NCBI RefSeq assembly: GCF_008329905.1
Contig: NZ_CP032155.1
Location: forward strand, 5,022,001-5,086,000
From: Mycobacterium sp. ELW1
Lineage (GTDB): Bacteria > Actinomycetota > Actinomycetes > Mycobacteriales > Mycobacteriaceae
Length of the DNA: 64,000 bases
Direction of reading: 5' to 3'
Below, piece by piece: positions 49,970 through 59,528 of this stretch. A program made the translations under genes and the position numbers. The notes beneath the pieces are model-generated. The model was not told the origin of the DNA. It saw nothing but the letters and a program-made list of their open reading frames with translations, and searched no databases. Numbering within the stretch: the stretch's first letter is position 1; the number at the start of each line of letters is the position of its first letter.

Positions 49970-51835
49970 TCAGGCCTTAACGGCGATCTTGAAGATGAGG
50001 GTCCTCAGGGCGCCAAAGGCGCCGTGAGCGCTGATGTAGAGCCGCTTGGTGTCGTATCCGGCGACGTCCTTCATCGTTTCCGCTCCGAAGCGGGCTGGAG
50101 TCTGGCCATCGATGACGGTGACATCGACGCCAAGCAGTGCGTGCCTGACGGCGGCCCGCTCGGCTCCGGTCGCAGTGGCCACGAGTTCCCCGATGGTGCG
50201 CTCCCCGCCTGTGGCGGGAACCGCAGAGCAGGTGACCCCGTGCTCGCCGAGGTAGCTATTGAGCCGCTCGACAGTGACATCCGCGCCGACGACAAGGCTC
50301 AGGTTGCCGAGGTTGACGGCGATGTCGGTGTCATCACCCGCAGTGAGCAGAACATCCGGGTCCGGCGTGATGCCATGGGTGAGGGCTTCGCGGACGGCCG
50401 CACCGAACGCGTCGACTTCGGGCTCTGCAGGAGATTGATCGGGAAGCATGATCCCAGGGTTGAGCAGCCCAGCAGGATCGAATGCCTTCTTGATCGAACG
50501 TTGGGCCGCGATCTCCACCGGGGTGAAGCGCTTCGTCATGAACTGGATCTTCTCGGTGCCGACGCCGTGCTCGCCGGTGATGGTGCCACCCAAACCCAGT
50601 GCAGCTTCAATGATCTCGTTGTTGGCCGCCCCCAGAGCGGACGCCGCCAGCGGATTGTCCTTGTCATAGAACGTCGTGGGATGCAGGTCACCGTCGCCGG
50701 CATGACCGCACACCGCGATGAACAACAGGCCGTCGCAATGACGTGCGGCAGTCGCTTGAATGGCTTCCTGCATCTCGGGGATCCGATCACGTGGCACGGT
50801 GACGTCACCGATGAAGAAGCCCTTTCCACTCTGCACCACCGAATTGGGGGCGTTGAGGCGGCCGTACCAGAGGGCGGTGCGGTCACTGTCGCTCTCCGCC
50901 ACACGCACTTCGGTGGCTCGCTGCCGTAACACCTTCTCCACCACCGCCTGGTCATGAGCCACCTCAGCAGCGGTGCCATCGACGTCGATGAGCACAATGG
51001 AATCGGCGTCCAGCGGGTAGCCGGTGTCGTAGAACTGTTGCAGTCCAGCGATTCCCGCCCGGTCGAGCCATTCGACCGCGGCGGGCACCACACCACTGGC
51101 GATGACCGCGGCGATGGTGTCAGCGGCTTCCCGCGCAGTGGCGAACGCACCCATCAGGCTGTGGGTCACCGCCGCGATCGGCCGCAGCGCGACCGTTGCC
51201 GCGGTGACGATTCCCAAAGTGCCTTCGGATCCGATGATGATGCCGAGTAAGTCGGGGCCTTCATCATCCGCGCTGAAGGAGACGGCAGAGCCGTCGGGCA
51301 GCACGACGTCGACGGACAGGATGTGGTTGTAGGTGACGCCGTACTTCAAGGCGTGTGGCCCGCCGGCGTTCTCGATGATGTTGCCGCCGACGGTGGCCAG
51401 ATGCGCCGAGACGGGATCGGGTGAGAAGCACAGCCCGTGCGGTGCCAGCGCCGCCTGCAGATCGGAGTTGACGACACCGGATTCGACACGGGCGCAGCGG
51501 TTCTCGGCGTCGATGTCGAGGATCTGATTCAGGCCGGACAGGTCGAGCAGGACACGGCCCGCGGCAGGCATCATCCCGCCCGAGCAGTTCGACGCCCCGC
51601 CGCGCGGCACGATAGGGACCTGGTGGTCGGAAGCGAGCCGCATGATCGGTGCGATGTCGTCGCGGCTATACGGGCGCAGCAGCAGGCCCGCTACTCCCCC
51701 GACGCCCCAGTAGTCGCGACCACGTTCGGTGAGTACGGTGCTATCGGCCGTCACGTCCCCATGACTGGCAACGGCCTTCGCGAACTGATCAATGGCGGTG
51801 ACGTCACCGGGGTGTTGCGGAGTCTGCGTGGGCAT
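49970..51835 (-). CDS. FAD-linked 2-hydroxyacid oxidase (GlcD-like) with GlcE-like C-terminus
   Basis: 621 residues. Residues 1-460 form a GlcD/D-lactate dehydrogenase type oxidase: PCMH FAD-binding domain (V-P-R-G-G-A-S-N-C-S-G-G, G-S-E-G-T-L-G-I-V-T) and oxidase C-domain (CGHAGDGDLHPTTFYDKDNP, G-E-H-G-V-G, F-D-P-x-G-L-L-N-P-G). An extra 150 residues end with A-E-T-M-K-D-V-A-G-Y-D-T-K-R-L, a GlcE-like FAD-domain motif, so two glycolate-oxidase subunits are partly fused. It should oxidise a 2-hydroxyacid to the 2-oxoacid used by the adjacent decarboxylase. ATG 51835 or coupled TTG 51844. Confidence 0.86.
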   Translation of the reverse strand: MPTQTPQHPGDVTAIDQFAKAVASHGDVTADSTVLTERGRDYWGVGGVAGLLLRPYSRDDIAPIMRLASDHQVPIVPRGGASNCSGGMMPAAGRVLLDLSGLNQILDIDAENRCARVESGVVNSDLQAALAPHGLCFSPDPVSAHLATVGGNIIENAGGPHALKYGVTYNHILSVDVVLPDGSAVSFSADDEGPDLLGIIIGSEGTLGIVTAATVALRPIAAVTHSLMGAFATAREAADTIAAVIASGVVPAAVEWLDRAGIAGLQQFYDTGYPLDADSIVLIDVDGTAAEVAHDQAVVEKVLRQRATEVRVAESDSDRTALWYGRLNAPNSVVQSGKGFFIGDVTVPRDRIPEMQEAIQATAARHCDGLLFIAVCGHAGDGDLHPTTFYDKDNPLAASALGAANNEIIEAALGLGGTITGEHGVGTEKIQFMTKRFTPVEIAAQRSIKKAFDPAGLLNPGIMLPDQSPAEPEVDAFGAAVREALTHGITPDPDVLLTAGDDTDIAVNLGNLSLVVGADVTVERLNSYLGEHGVTCSAVPATGGERTIGELVATATGAERAAVRHALLGVDVTVIDGQTPARFGAETMKDVAGYDTKRLYISAHGAFGALRTLIFKIAVKA

Positions 51836-51840
51836 GTCGA

Positions 51841-52248
51841 TCAAGTTCCTTCCGTCTGTTCGCGTAACCAGGCCGCCTCTTCCCCGGGGGCGGGTAACAC
51901 GCGCCCACCCTCGATGGCGAAGTGCGCCGGGCTGTTCTGGATGACGACCAGGACCCGCTTGGCCGGGATTCCGGTCACCCGGGAGGCGGCCGCCGCGATC
52001 TCGGCGACCAGCTGGCTACTTTGCGCTTCGGGATGCCCGGTGCGGACCCAGCCGTTGATCAAAAGCGGTTGTGCGGGTTGCCCATCGGTGTAGACATCGT
52101 CGGGGGCAAGTTCGTGGAAGACGACATTGACGTACGTGCCAGGGACGTGATTGATCATCGAGTGCACCCTGGTCAGCTCACCGGCCAGCTCCGCCTTCGT
52201 GTCAGCGCTTAGCGTCGACTGCACCGTGGTGCACGTGTAGACGGGCAT
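51841..52248 (-). CDS. Tautomerase-superfamily protein (cis-CaaD-like)
   Basis: 135 residues with the N-terminal catalytic Pro after Met (M-P-V-Y-T-C) and the second-half pattern LINGWVRTGHPEAQSSQLVA. The size matches cis-3-chloroacrylic acid dehalogenase-like fused tautomerases rather than 62-residue 4-OT monomers. It lies 3 bp after the decarboxylase and its stop overlaps a possible oxidase start. It may enolise the 2-oxoacid, but other chemistry is possible. Confidence 0.8.
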   Translation of the reverse strand: MPVYTCTTVQSTLSADTKAELAGELTRVHSMINHVPGTYVNVVFHELAPDDVYTDGQPAQPLLINGWVRTGHPEAQSSQLVAEIAAAASRVTGIPAKRVLVVIQNSPAHFAIEGGRVLPAPGEEAAWLREQTEGT

Positions 52249-52251
52249 CTC

Positions 52252-53868
52252 TCAGCCCAGGAACGGCAGGTGCGGCTGGGTCGGTACCACCAGAACGGTG
52301 GGCCCGTCGGCCGCCAAGGCGGCCTTGAATTCACGTGCCAGCTCCTCGGTACTGCCCACGGTCGCCGTCCGGCACCCGAAACCTGTTGCCAATGAAGCGA
52401 TATCAAGACCTGGCAAGTTCAGCCCTGGCACATTTGGCGTCTCCTCCAGAAGCGCAAACGACTTCAGGACACAGTATTCGCCGTTGCGCTGCACCACGAA
52501 CACGATGGGCAGCTTGTGCTGTGCGGCTGTCCAGATCGCTTGTATCGAGTATTGGAACGAGCCGTCACCGATCGAGGCGACGATCGTCCGCTTCACGCCG
52601 CGGGCCCGGTCGCCTAGCGCGACACCCACCGCCGCAGGTACTCCCCAGCCGATTCCGCCGCTGCCCGTGGCGAAGAAGCTGCCGGTGCGCCGGGTGGGCC
52701 ACCACTGGATGAGGTCGGCCAACGTGGAGGTCGACTCCATCACGACCGCAGCGTCGTCGGGCTTGACCGAGCTCAACACGGCGTAGACGTCGTTCGGCAC
52801 GAGAGGTGCGTTCGCCACCGGGAGGTCGGCGCTGAAATCTCTGGTCAACCCCGGTGGAGCTTGTCGGCCGGCCGGCACCTCAACGAGCTCCAGAAGCTGC
52901 GCGAGGGCGATACCCACGTCGCCGACAAGGCTGTCGCCGACCGGCGCAACCGCGGCTAGGTGCGGATCAACGGTGATCTGCAATACCGCGGTTCCCTCTG
53001 GCACCCACTCCCCGGCAACGAAGGGGTAATAACGGAACACTTGGGCGCCGATCGCGATGACGAGGTCGAAACCCGTCAATGCCTCGTTGACGCCAGCGAT
53101 TGTCAGCGGCAGCGGACCGGCGTATTGCGGGTGATCCTCGGGAAACGAGCACCTGTCCGACAGCCCGCTGCCGCGGACCGACGCGCGCAGCTTCTCTGCG
53201 AAGGCGATGCCGGCATCCCACGCGCCGGCGCGGTCCACCTCGGGACCCAGCAGTAGCAGTGGCCGCTCCGCCCGGCTGATTCGGTCTGCGAATTCGCGCA
53301 GCCGTTCAGCATCGGGCTGCACTCGCTGGCTGACCGTCCGAACCACCGCCGGACCCAGTGCCGGCTTGTTCCAGTCGTCGAGCGGGATGGACAGGAACAC
53401 CGGCCCCGCGGGCGGCTGCGTCGCAACCGCGTAGGCGCGCATGAAAGCCGCGGGCACGTCCTCGGCCCGCGCCGGTTCGTACGCCCACTTGACCCACGGC
53501 TGCGGCATCACGGTGGGATCGGGATTGTTCAAATAGGGGTCGACTATGGACATCTCGCGGGTCTGCTGGCCCGCAGTGACAATCAACGGCGTGTTCGCGC
53601 GGTACGCCGCTACCAGGCTGCCCATCGCGTTGCCGGTGCCGGCCGCGGTGTGCAGGTTGACCAGCGCGGGCTTGCCGGTGGACTGGGCGAACCCGTCGGC
53701 CATCGCCAGCACGGAAGCTTCCTGCAAGCCCAGGACATAGGTGAAGTCATCCGGGAAGTTCTGCAGGAACGTCTGCTCAGTGGATCCCGGGTTGCCGAAC
53801 ACCGTGGTCAGTCCCAACGTTCGGAGCAGGTCGTAGGTGACCTCGTGAATTGTCTTGCCATCGGACAT
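52252..53868 (-). CDS. mdlC: Benzoylformate decarboxylase-like ThDP enzyme
   Basis: 538 residues, thiamine-diphosphate-dependent decarboxylase of 2-oxoacids to aldehydes. Ser29, Glu50 and His73 match benzoylformate decarboxylase Ser26, Glu47 and His70. The ThDP motif G-D-G-S ... R-N-G-E-Y is at about 435-465. The second catalytic histidine of the family, in V-F-R-Y-H, is replaced by tyrosine here (V-F-R-Y-Y, Tyr281). The family is clear, but the substrate may not be benzoylformate. First gene of a three-gene operon with the tautomerase and the oxidase. Confidence 0.85.
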   Translation of the reverse strand: MSDGKTIHEVTYDLLRTLGLTTVFGNPGSTEQTFLQNFPDDFTYVLGLQEASVLAMADGFAQSTGKPALVNLHTAAGTGNAMGSLVAAYRANTPLIVTAGQQTREMSIVDPYLNNPDPTVMPQPWVKWAYEPARAEDVPAAFMRAYAVATQPPAGPVFLSIPLDDWNKPALGPAVVRTVSQRVQPDAERLREFADRISRAERPLLLLGPEVDRAGAWDAGIAFAEKLRASVRGSGLSDRCSFPEDHPQYAGPLPLTIAGVNEALTGFDLVIAIGAQVFRYYPFVAGEWVPEGTAVLQITVDPHLAAVAPVGDSLVGDVGIALAQLLELVEVPAGRQAPPGLTRDFSADLPVANAPLVPNDVYAVLSSVKPDDAAVVMESTSTLADLIQWWPTRRTGSFFATGSGGIGWGVPAAVGVALGDRARGVKRTIVASIGDGSFQYSIQAIWTAAQHKLPIVFVVQRNGEYCVLKSFALLEETPNVPGLNLPGLDIASLATGFGCRTATVGSTEELAREFKAALAADGPTVLVVPTQPHLPFLG

Positions 53869-53920
53869 CGTTCAAACCCTTCGTCGATCAGGTACCGGCG
53901 CCCTGCCTGGGAGAATCACA

Positions 53921-53978
53921 CACCCCGGTGACGCTCGCGTACCCCGTGGAAACCACGGGTTGCCGACAGACCGGGGTG
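53921..53978. promoter_or_regulatory. Nested palindromes between mdlC and the LAL regulator
   Basis: Outer arms CACCCCGGT (53921-53929) and ACCGGGGTG (53970-53978) enclose a second perfect repeat CCCGTGG-AAA-CCACGGG (53943-53959). They sit in the 179-bp divergent promoter region and are good candidates for the regulator's operator. Confidence 0.55.
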
Positions 53979-54047
53979 CCACTGGCCCATCGCCACCAGC
54001 GCAGATTCGGGAGGTCGGCATCGCGCTGACATGCCAAGATCAATCTC

Positions 54048-56807
54048 ATGGGCCGGGTTACCGCGGGTGGTGCGCTCATCGGACGACGAGGCGAGCAACA
54101 ACGGCTGACCGAGTTGGTCAACCTCGCCCGGGGCGGCAACAGCGGGGTTCTCGTCATTCGGGGCAGCGCCGGAATCGGGAAAACGGCCTTGCTCAGTGAC
54201 GTTCTTGCCAACGCCGGCGATCTGCGCACTATCGAAATCAGCGGAGCGGAATCGGAGATGGAACTCGCCTACGCCGGCGTGCAGCAGTTGTGCGCTCCGC
54301 TGCTCGGGCGTATCCACGGGCTGCCCGACCCGCAGAAGGACGCACTGCGGGTTGCGCTGGGCCTGCGCGAAGGTAGCGCGCCGGATCGCCTGCTGGTGGG
54401 TCTGGCCGTGCTCACTCTGCTCGGAGAAGCCGGCACCGAGCGCCCGACCGTCTGCATCGTCGACGATGCCCAGTGGGTCGACCGTGCATCGCTACGGGCA
54501 CTGGCGTTTGCCGCACGCCGGCTTCTCGCTGACCCGGTAGTGATGATCTTCGCTACTCGCACACCGGGCGCCGCTCATGAGTTGGATGGCCTACCCGAGC
54601 TGAACCTGGGCAGGCTCACGCGCGTCCACGCCGACGCACTCCTCTCCGAGGTGCTGCCGGTCCAGCTGGACGAGACCGTCCGAGCGAACATCCTGGCCGA
54701 AGCGGACGGAAACCCGTTGGCCCTGCTCGACCTTCGCCGCGCCATGGCACCCGCGGAATTGGCAGGCGGATACGGACTCACGGAGGCGGTGTCAGTCGCG
54801 GAGCGGATCGAGCGAGAATACGAACAACGCCTCGATGAACTGCCGCCGGCAACAAGGACTCTCCTGCTGATCGCGGCCGTGGAGCCGACAGGTGATCCCG
54901 CATGGCTGTGGGCCGCAGCCGGGCAACTTCACCTCGACGCCGATGCAGTTGGCCCAGCCGAGCGCAGCGGCCTGATCACTGTCGAGTCTCGCCTACGCTT
55001 TCGACATCCACTCGTTCGGTCAACGGTCTACCGCAACGCGTCGCTCCCTGAGCGGCGGCGGGTGCACGCCGTGCTTGCCGACGTCATATCCGGTCCGTCC
55101 TCAGATGAGCACCGAACCTGGCATCGTGCTCACGCCACGAGCGCACCCGACGAGACAGTCGCAGCCGAACTCGTCGAGTCCGCCGAGCGGGCCCGCCGCC
55201 GCGGAGGAGCCGCCGCCGCGGCGGCGTTTCTGGCGTACGCCGTCGAGCTGACGCCCGACTCCGTCCGTCGCGCCGAGCGCGCACTCAACGCTGCCCTGAC
55301 CAAACTGGACGCAGGTGATCCAGAATCTGCAGCCCGGCTGCTGACAGCTGTCGCGGGGGCCGATGACGAATTACTCAGTGCGCGGGCGGATCTGTTGCGG
55401 GCCAAGATCGCCTTCGCCACACAACGGGGCCGAGACGCACCCCCGCTGTTGCTGGCGGCGGCCGAGAGACTGAAGCCATTAGAGCCCACGCTCGCACGCG
55501 ACACCTATCTCGAGGCACTGATGGCGGCGATGATCGTCGGCCGCCTCTACGCCGCGGAGAACGTGTCCGCGGCAGCGATAGCCGCCGCGGCTCGACACGC
55601 CCCACCCCCATCTGGCCCACCCAGGGCCGCCGATCTCTTCCTGGATGGAATCGTCCTCCGACTCACCGAAGGACACTCCACCGCCGCGCCGCTTCTGATG
55701 CGGGCCATCAGTCAGTACCTGGAGGAGGACGAAGCCGGTACCGCGGATCCGCGTTTGCACGACATCACGCTACGGGTACTGCTCGATGTTTTCGAACAGG
55801 ATACCTACAGTTCTCTTAACGCTCGCCAGGTCGAATTGCTGCGCGATGCAGGAGAATTGACGATACTACCGGCCGCATTGACCACCTACGCAGGAGGCTG
55901 TGTCACTTCCGGCGACTTTGCGCAGGCGGAAGATCTGCTGGCGCAGTCCGAGGCGATCTCCACCGCGACCGGCGCGCCGCCCCACCGCTCCATCCAGACC
56001 TATCTCGCCGCCTGCCGCGGCCAGGAGCAGCGTGCCAGGCAACTCGGTCAGGCCACGATCCAAGACGCGACCGCACGTGGTGAAGGTAGCGAAATCACTG
56101 TCGTGCTCTTCGCGCTGGCCATCTTGCACAACGGCCTCGGCCAGTATCAAGAGGCGTTCAGGGCGTGCACATCGGCCCTGGAATACGACGACGTAGGAAT
56201 GTATGGCCATCTGCTCAACGAAATGGTCGAGGCTGCCGCCCGATCTGGCGAAACGAGCATCGCTGAAACAGCCACTGCGCAGGTGATCGAGCGGGCCGAA
56301 GCAACGGGAAACGCAACAGCACTCGGGTACGCGGCACGTGCCAGGGCACTGACTACCGCTGGTCCCGAAGCTGAGCACGAGTACCGCACCGCGATAAGGG
56401 AATTGGAGCGCTCACCACTCAAGGTCATGGCCGCGCGCACTCATCTGCTTTTCGGTGAGTGGCTGCGTCGCGAAAACCGCCGAGGCGAGGCTCGCGCCGA
56501 GTTGCGCACCGCTCATGAGGTGTTCTTGGAAATGGGCGCCGACAGCTTCGCCGAGCGGGCGCGTCGCGAACTCCAAGCCGCGGGCGAGACCCGAACGCGG
56601 GCCCAGCGGCCGTCCGTTGAGCTGACCGCGCAGGAGCGCTACATCACCCGGCTCGCAGGCGATGGCTATACCAATTCCGAAATCGCTGGCCATCTGTTCA
56701 TCAGCCCACGGACAGTGGAATGGCACCTGGGTAAGGTCTTCGCCAAACTGGGTGTGACGTCTCGCCGCGAGTTGCGCGAGTTGCCAATAGCCCACGCGCA
56801 CGAGTAA
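54048..56807 (+). CDS. Large ATP-binding LuxR (LAL/STAND) regulator
   Basis: 919 residues. N-terminal AAA/STAND ATPase with Walker A G-S-A-G-I-G-K-T-A-L-L (about 42-52) and Walker B V-C-I-V-D-D-A-Q-W (about 137-145). A long helical TPR-like middle (about 380-840) and a C-terminal LuxR helix-turn-helix (LTAQERYITRLAGDGYTNSE, IAGHLFISPRTVEWHLGKVF) follow. Such proteins activate catabolic operons after binding an inducer. It is divergent from the oxidase-tautomerase-decarboxylase operon and probably controls it. Confidence 0.92.
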   Translation: MGRVTAGGALIGRRGEQQRLTELVNLARGGNSGVLVIRGSAGIGKTALLSDVLANAGDLRTIEISGAESEMELAYAGVQQLCAPLLGRIHGLPDPQKDALRVALGLREGSAPDRLLVGLAVLTLLGEAGTERPTVCIVDDAQWVDRASLRALAFAARRLLADPVVMIFATRTPGAAHELDGLPELNLGRLTRVHADALLSEVLPVQLDETVRANILAEADGNPLALLDLRRAMAPAELAGGYGLTEAVSVAERIEREYEQRLDELPPATRTLLLIAAVEPTGDPAWLWAAAGQLHLDADAVGPAERSGLITVESRLRFRHPLVRSTVYRNASLPERRRVHAVLADVISGPSSDEHRTWHRAHATSAPDETVAAELVESAERARRRGGAAAAAAFLAYAVELTPDSVRRAERALNAALTKLDAGDPESAARLLTAVAGADDELLSARADLLRAKIAFATQRGRDAPPLLLAAAERLKPLEPTLARDTYLEALMAAMIVGRLYAAENVSAAAIAAAARHAPPPSGPPRAADLFLDGIVLRLTEGHSTAAPLLMRAISQYLEEDEAGTADPRLHDITLRVLLDVFEQDTYSSLNARQVELLRDAGELTILPAALTTYAGGCVTSGDFAQAEDLLAQSEAISTATGAPPHRSIQTYLAACRGQEQRARQLGQATIQDATARGEGSEITVVLFALAILHNGLGQYQEAFRACTSALEYDDVGMYGHLLNEMVEAAARSGETSIAETATAQVIERAEATGNATALGYAARARALTTAGPEAEHEYRTAIRELERSPLKVMAARTHLLFGEWLRRENRRGEARAELRTAHEVFLEMGADSFAERARRELQAAGETRTRAQRPSVELTAQERYITRLAGDGYTNSEIAGHLFISPRTVEWHLGKVFAKLGVTSRRELRELPIAHAHE

Positions 56808-57014
56808 ATCGGGCGTCCTCGACCGCGAACAGCATCTCAGCAATCGTCCGTAGGGGAAACGCCGCATTACGACGGTGTACGCGCTGATGCCACCGAACCC
56901 GCGCTCATCGCCACCACCGGGATTAAAGCGGTCGAACAGAGCTGGTTAGATCCGACGCAACCGTGGCTTCGCCAGGTCCAACCAGGCTGGAGGGCTCAAG
57001 CTACCTAGGCCGCA

Positions 57015-57812
57015 CTAGGACTCGGCCGGAGTTGCCCCGCAGATCGCGTTGCCGCCGTCGATGATCAGGGTGGTGCCGGTGACGTAGGACGCACCGGGGG
57101 TGGCCAGGTACGCAACGCCGGACGCCACCTCGTCGGCGGTGGCCGACCGCCCGATCGGAGTGGCGTTTCCCGCGGCGACCTCCGAGGGCAGCTGGGCCGC
57201 CGTTGCGATCCACCCGGGCAGCACGAGGTTGGCGGTGATGCCGTTCTTGGCGTAGTCGACGCTCATCGAACGCGTCATCCCCAGCATCGCGGCCTTGGCG
57301 GTGTGATACCCGACGTCGCCGGCGTACGCGGTGAGCACCCCGGCCGTCGAACCGACATTGACCACCCGTCCGTACCCGCGCTCGACCATGCCGGGCAGCG
57401 CCGCCCTGGTGACGAAGAACGCACTATCGAGGTTGCGCCGCAACGCAAGTGACCATTCCTCGTCGGTCATCACCATCAGCGTGTTGGGCTCCTCGGGGCT
57501 GTTCACCGACGCCAGACCGGCGTTGTTCACCAGGATGTCGAGCTTGCCGAACGCCACCTCGGTGGCCTCGACGAGACCGTGCGCCGCATCGCGGTCGAAC
57601 AGGTCGGCGATATGGGCTTGCGCGCGGATCCCCTCGGCGGCAAGTTCCTCGGCTCGCCGGTACACCCGATCCGTGGTACCGGTCACCATCACCGCCGCAC
57701 CCAGTTGACCCAATAGCCGCGCCGAGGCGAAGCCGATACCGAGCTCACTGCTCGATCCGGTGACCAGAGCCACCTGACCGCTCAGGTCGAACGCGCTTGG
57801 CGTAGCGGGCAT
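57015..57812 (-). CDS. Short-chain dehydrogenase/reductase
   Basis: 265 residues, NAD(P)-dependent Rossmann fold. T-G-S-S-S-E-L-G-I-G (cofactor loop), N-N-A-G, catalytic Ser in N-V-G-S-T-A-G and Y-H-T-A-K, C-terminal I-D-G-G-N-A. ATG 57812 begins M-P-A-T-P-S-A-F-D-L-S-G-Q-V-A-L-V-T-G. Divergent from the solute-binding lipoprotein, so it may belong to the same pathway. Substrate unknown. Confidence 0.92.
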   Translation of the reverse strand: MPATPSAFDLSGQVALVTGSSSELGIGFASARLLGQLGAAVMVTGTTDRVYRRAEELAAEGIRAQAHIADLFDRDAAHGLVEATEVAFGKLDILVNNAGLASVNSPEEPNTLMVMTDEEWSLALRRNLDSAFFVTRAALPGMVERGYGRVVNVGSTAGVLTAYAGDVGYHTAKAAMLGMTRSMSVDYAKNGITANLVLPGWIATAAQLPSEVAAGNATPIGRSATADEVASGVAYLATPGASYVTGTTLIIDGGNAICGATPAES

Positions 57813-57965
57813 TGTGCTTGCTCCCTCTGTAGTCCAGCTGTACGACGCCGACACTAGGGCGTCGCCGCGCACGTTTCTAGGTCGAACGTCCAAAACTTGG
57901 ACGTTCGTACAAGGTAGTAACCCTCATGTCACACAGTCGAAATCAGCCGAGCTGAGACTTGCCCG

Positions 57966-59528
57966 ATGAAACTCACGTCGGGAATCGCACCGCTGGCGCT
58001 CGTCGCGCTGCTGTTCGCCGGAACGGCATGTTCGGGAAAGACCAACAGCCCCAGTGACACTGCCGCCGCGGCGTCGACGGTGCGCACCCCGCTGATGTCC
58101 GACCCGCCGCCACTGGATCCCGACACGTTCTACCAGCCCGAGGGCCTGCTGATCATGACCTCGACCTACCAGGGCCTGCTGCAGTACGCGCCCGGGTCGA
58201 CCACGATCGCACCGCTGCTGGCCACCAAGTGGGACGTCACCCCGGACGGACTCACGTACACCTTCACCCTGCGCGACGGCGTCAAGTTCGCCGACGGCAC
58301 CCCGTTCGACTCCGCGGCGGCCAAGGCCAGCTTCCAGCGACGCATCGACATGAACGGCGGACCGGCCTACATGCTCGCCGACCTCAAGGACATGCAGACC
58401 CCGGATCCACGCGCCTTCGTGGTCACCCTCACCAAACCCGTTGCCCCGTTTCTGGATTACCTGGCATCACCCTACGGGCCATTGATGACCAGCCCGACCG
58501 CCGTCGCGCAGCATGCCACCGGCAACGATCACGCCTCGGCGTGGCTGGCCTCGCACACCGCGGGCACCGGCCCCTACGACCTGACCGAGGCGGTGCAGGC
58601 CAGCCACTACACGATGACCGCGAACAAGAACTACTGGGGCACGGCGCCCGAGATCACCTCGGTGCAGATGCCGGTGGTGACGTCCTCAGCGGTGCAGCGC
58701 CTCCAGCTCGGCAACGGCGAACTCGACATGGTCCTGCACGGGCTGTCCAAGGGCGACTATGAGGCCCTGGCCACCGGCGCCAACACCGAGGTGCTGCAGC
58801 AGAAGGCGCTGATCAAGGCGATGATCATGGTGAATCCGGCGTCGGCGGTCTTCTCCTCGAAGGACGCACGAGCGGCACTATCCGCCGCGCTCGATCAGAA
58901 AGCGCTGACCACACAGGTTTTCGGTGCACAGGGGTCTCCGTCGACGCAGTTCTATCCGGTCGGGATGCTGCCGGACGGCGCGGTTCCCGACGTGCACACC
59001 TATGACCCGTCGAAGCTGGCCGCACTTGGCAAGAGCGGCGGTGAGGTCTCGATCGGCTATCCGTCCGGCGACAGCAGCCTGCAAGACCTGGCCAACCAGA
59101 CCCAGGTGATCCTGCAGGCCGCGGGCTTGAAGGCGACGGTCCGCGACTTCCCGTCAGCTCAGCTGTTCGCACTGCCCCAAAACCCGGACCAGCGGCCCGA
59201 TCTGTTCGCGGAGTCGTGGAATCCCGATGCCGCTCACCCCGATACCTTCTCGAGGATCTACCAATACACGGACGCACCGGTCAACATCCAGGGCTGCTCG
59301 GTGCCGGAGGCCGACAAGCTCCTCGACGCCGGCAGCGCCGAGCCCGACCCGGCGAAATCGCAGGCGCTCTACGTCGAAGCCGCCAAGGCCTACCGCGACT
59401 CACTGTGTTGGATCAACCTGTCGGACCTGTACAACACGGTCGCCGCCCGCAAGGGCTACTCGGGTTGGCAGAGCCAGCCGGCGTGGATGTGGGACACCGA
59501 CTTCTCCACCCTCAAGCATCAGGGATGA
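57966..59528 (+). CDS. ABC transporter substrate-binding lipoprotein, family 5
   Basis: 520 residues. Signal peptide ending in lipobox G-T-A-C (Cys22). The mature protein has the peptide/nickel-binding family 5 pattern (LLQYAPGSTTIAPLLATKWD, TPDGLTYTFTLRDGVKFADG, SAAAKASFQRRIDMNGGPAY). It captures a peptide, opine or guanidino-type solute outside the membrane. No permease or ATPase genes are in the window. Followed at once by a TetR gene and two ureohydrolases. Confidence 0.88.
   Translation: MKLTSGIAPLALVALLFAGTACSGKTNSPSDTAAAASTVRTPLMSDPPPLDPDTFYQPEGLLIMTSTYQGLLQYAPGSTTIAPLLATKWDVTPDGLTYTFTLRDGVKFADGTPFDSAAAKASFQRRIDMNGGPAYMLADLKDMQTPDPRAFVVTLTKPVAPFLDYLASPYGPLMTSPTAVAQHATGNDHASAWLASHTAGTGPYDLTEAVQASHYTMTANKNYWGTAPEITSVQMPVVTSSAVQRLQLGNGELDMVLHGLSKGDYEALATGANTEVLQQKALIKAMIMVNPASAVFSSKDARAALSAALDQKALTTQVFGAQGSPSTQFYPVGMLPDGAVPDVHTYDPSKLAALGKSGGEVSIGYPSGDSSLQDLANQTQVILQAAGLKATVRDFPSAQLFALPQNPDQRPDLFAESWNPDAAHPDTFSRIYQYTDAPVNIQGCSVPEADKLLDAGSAEPDPAKSQALYVEAAKAYRDSLCWINLSDLYNTVAARKGYSGWQSQPAWMWDTDFSTLKHQG

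Noticed and set aside
56808..57014. Short open frame after the LAL gene considered as a gene remnant
   Set aside because: No start codon with a ribosome site and no recognisable family. The stretch is only about 200 bp and is better left as intergenic.
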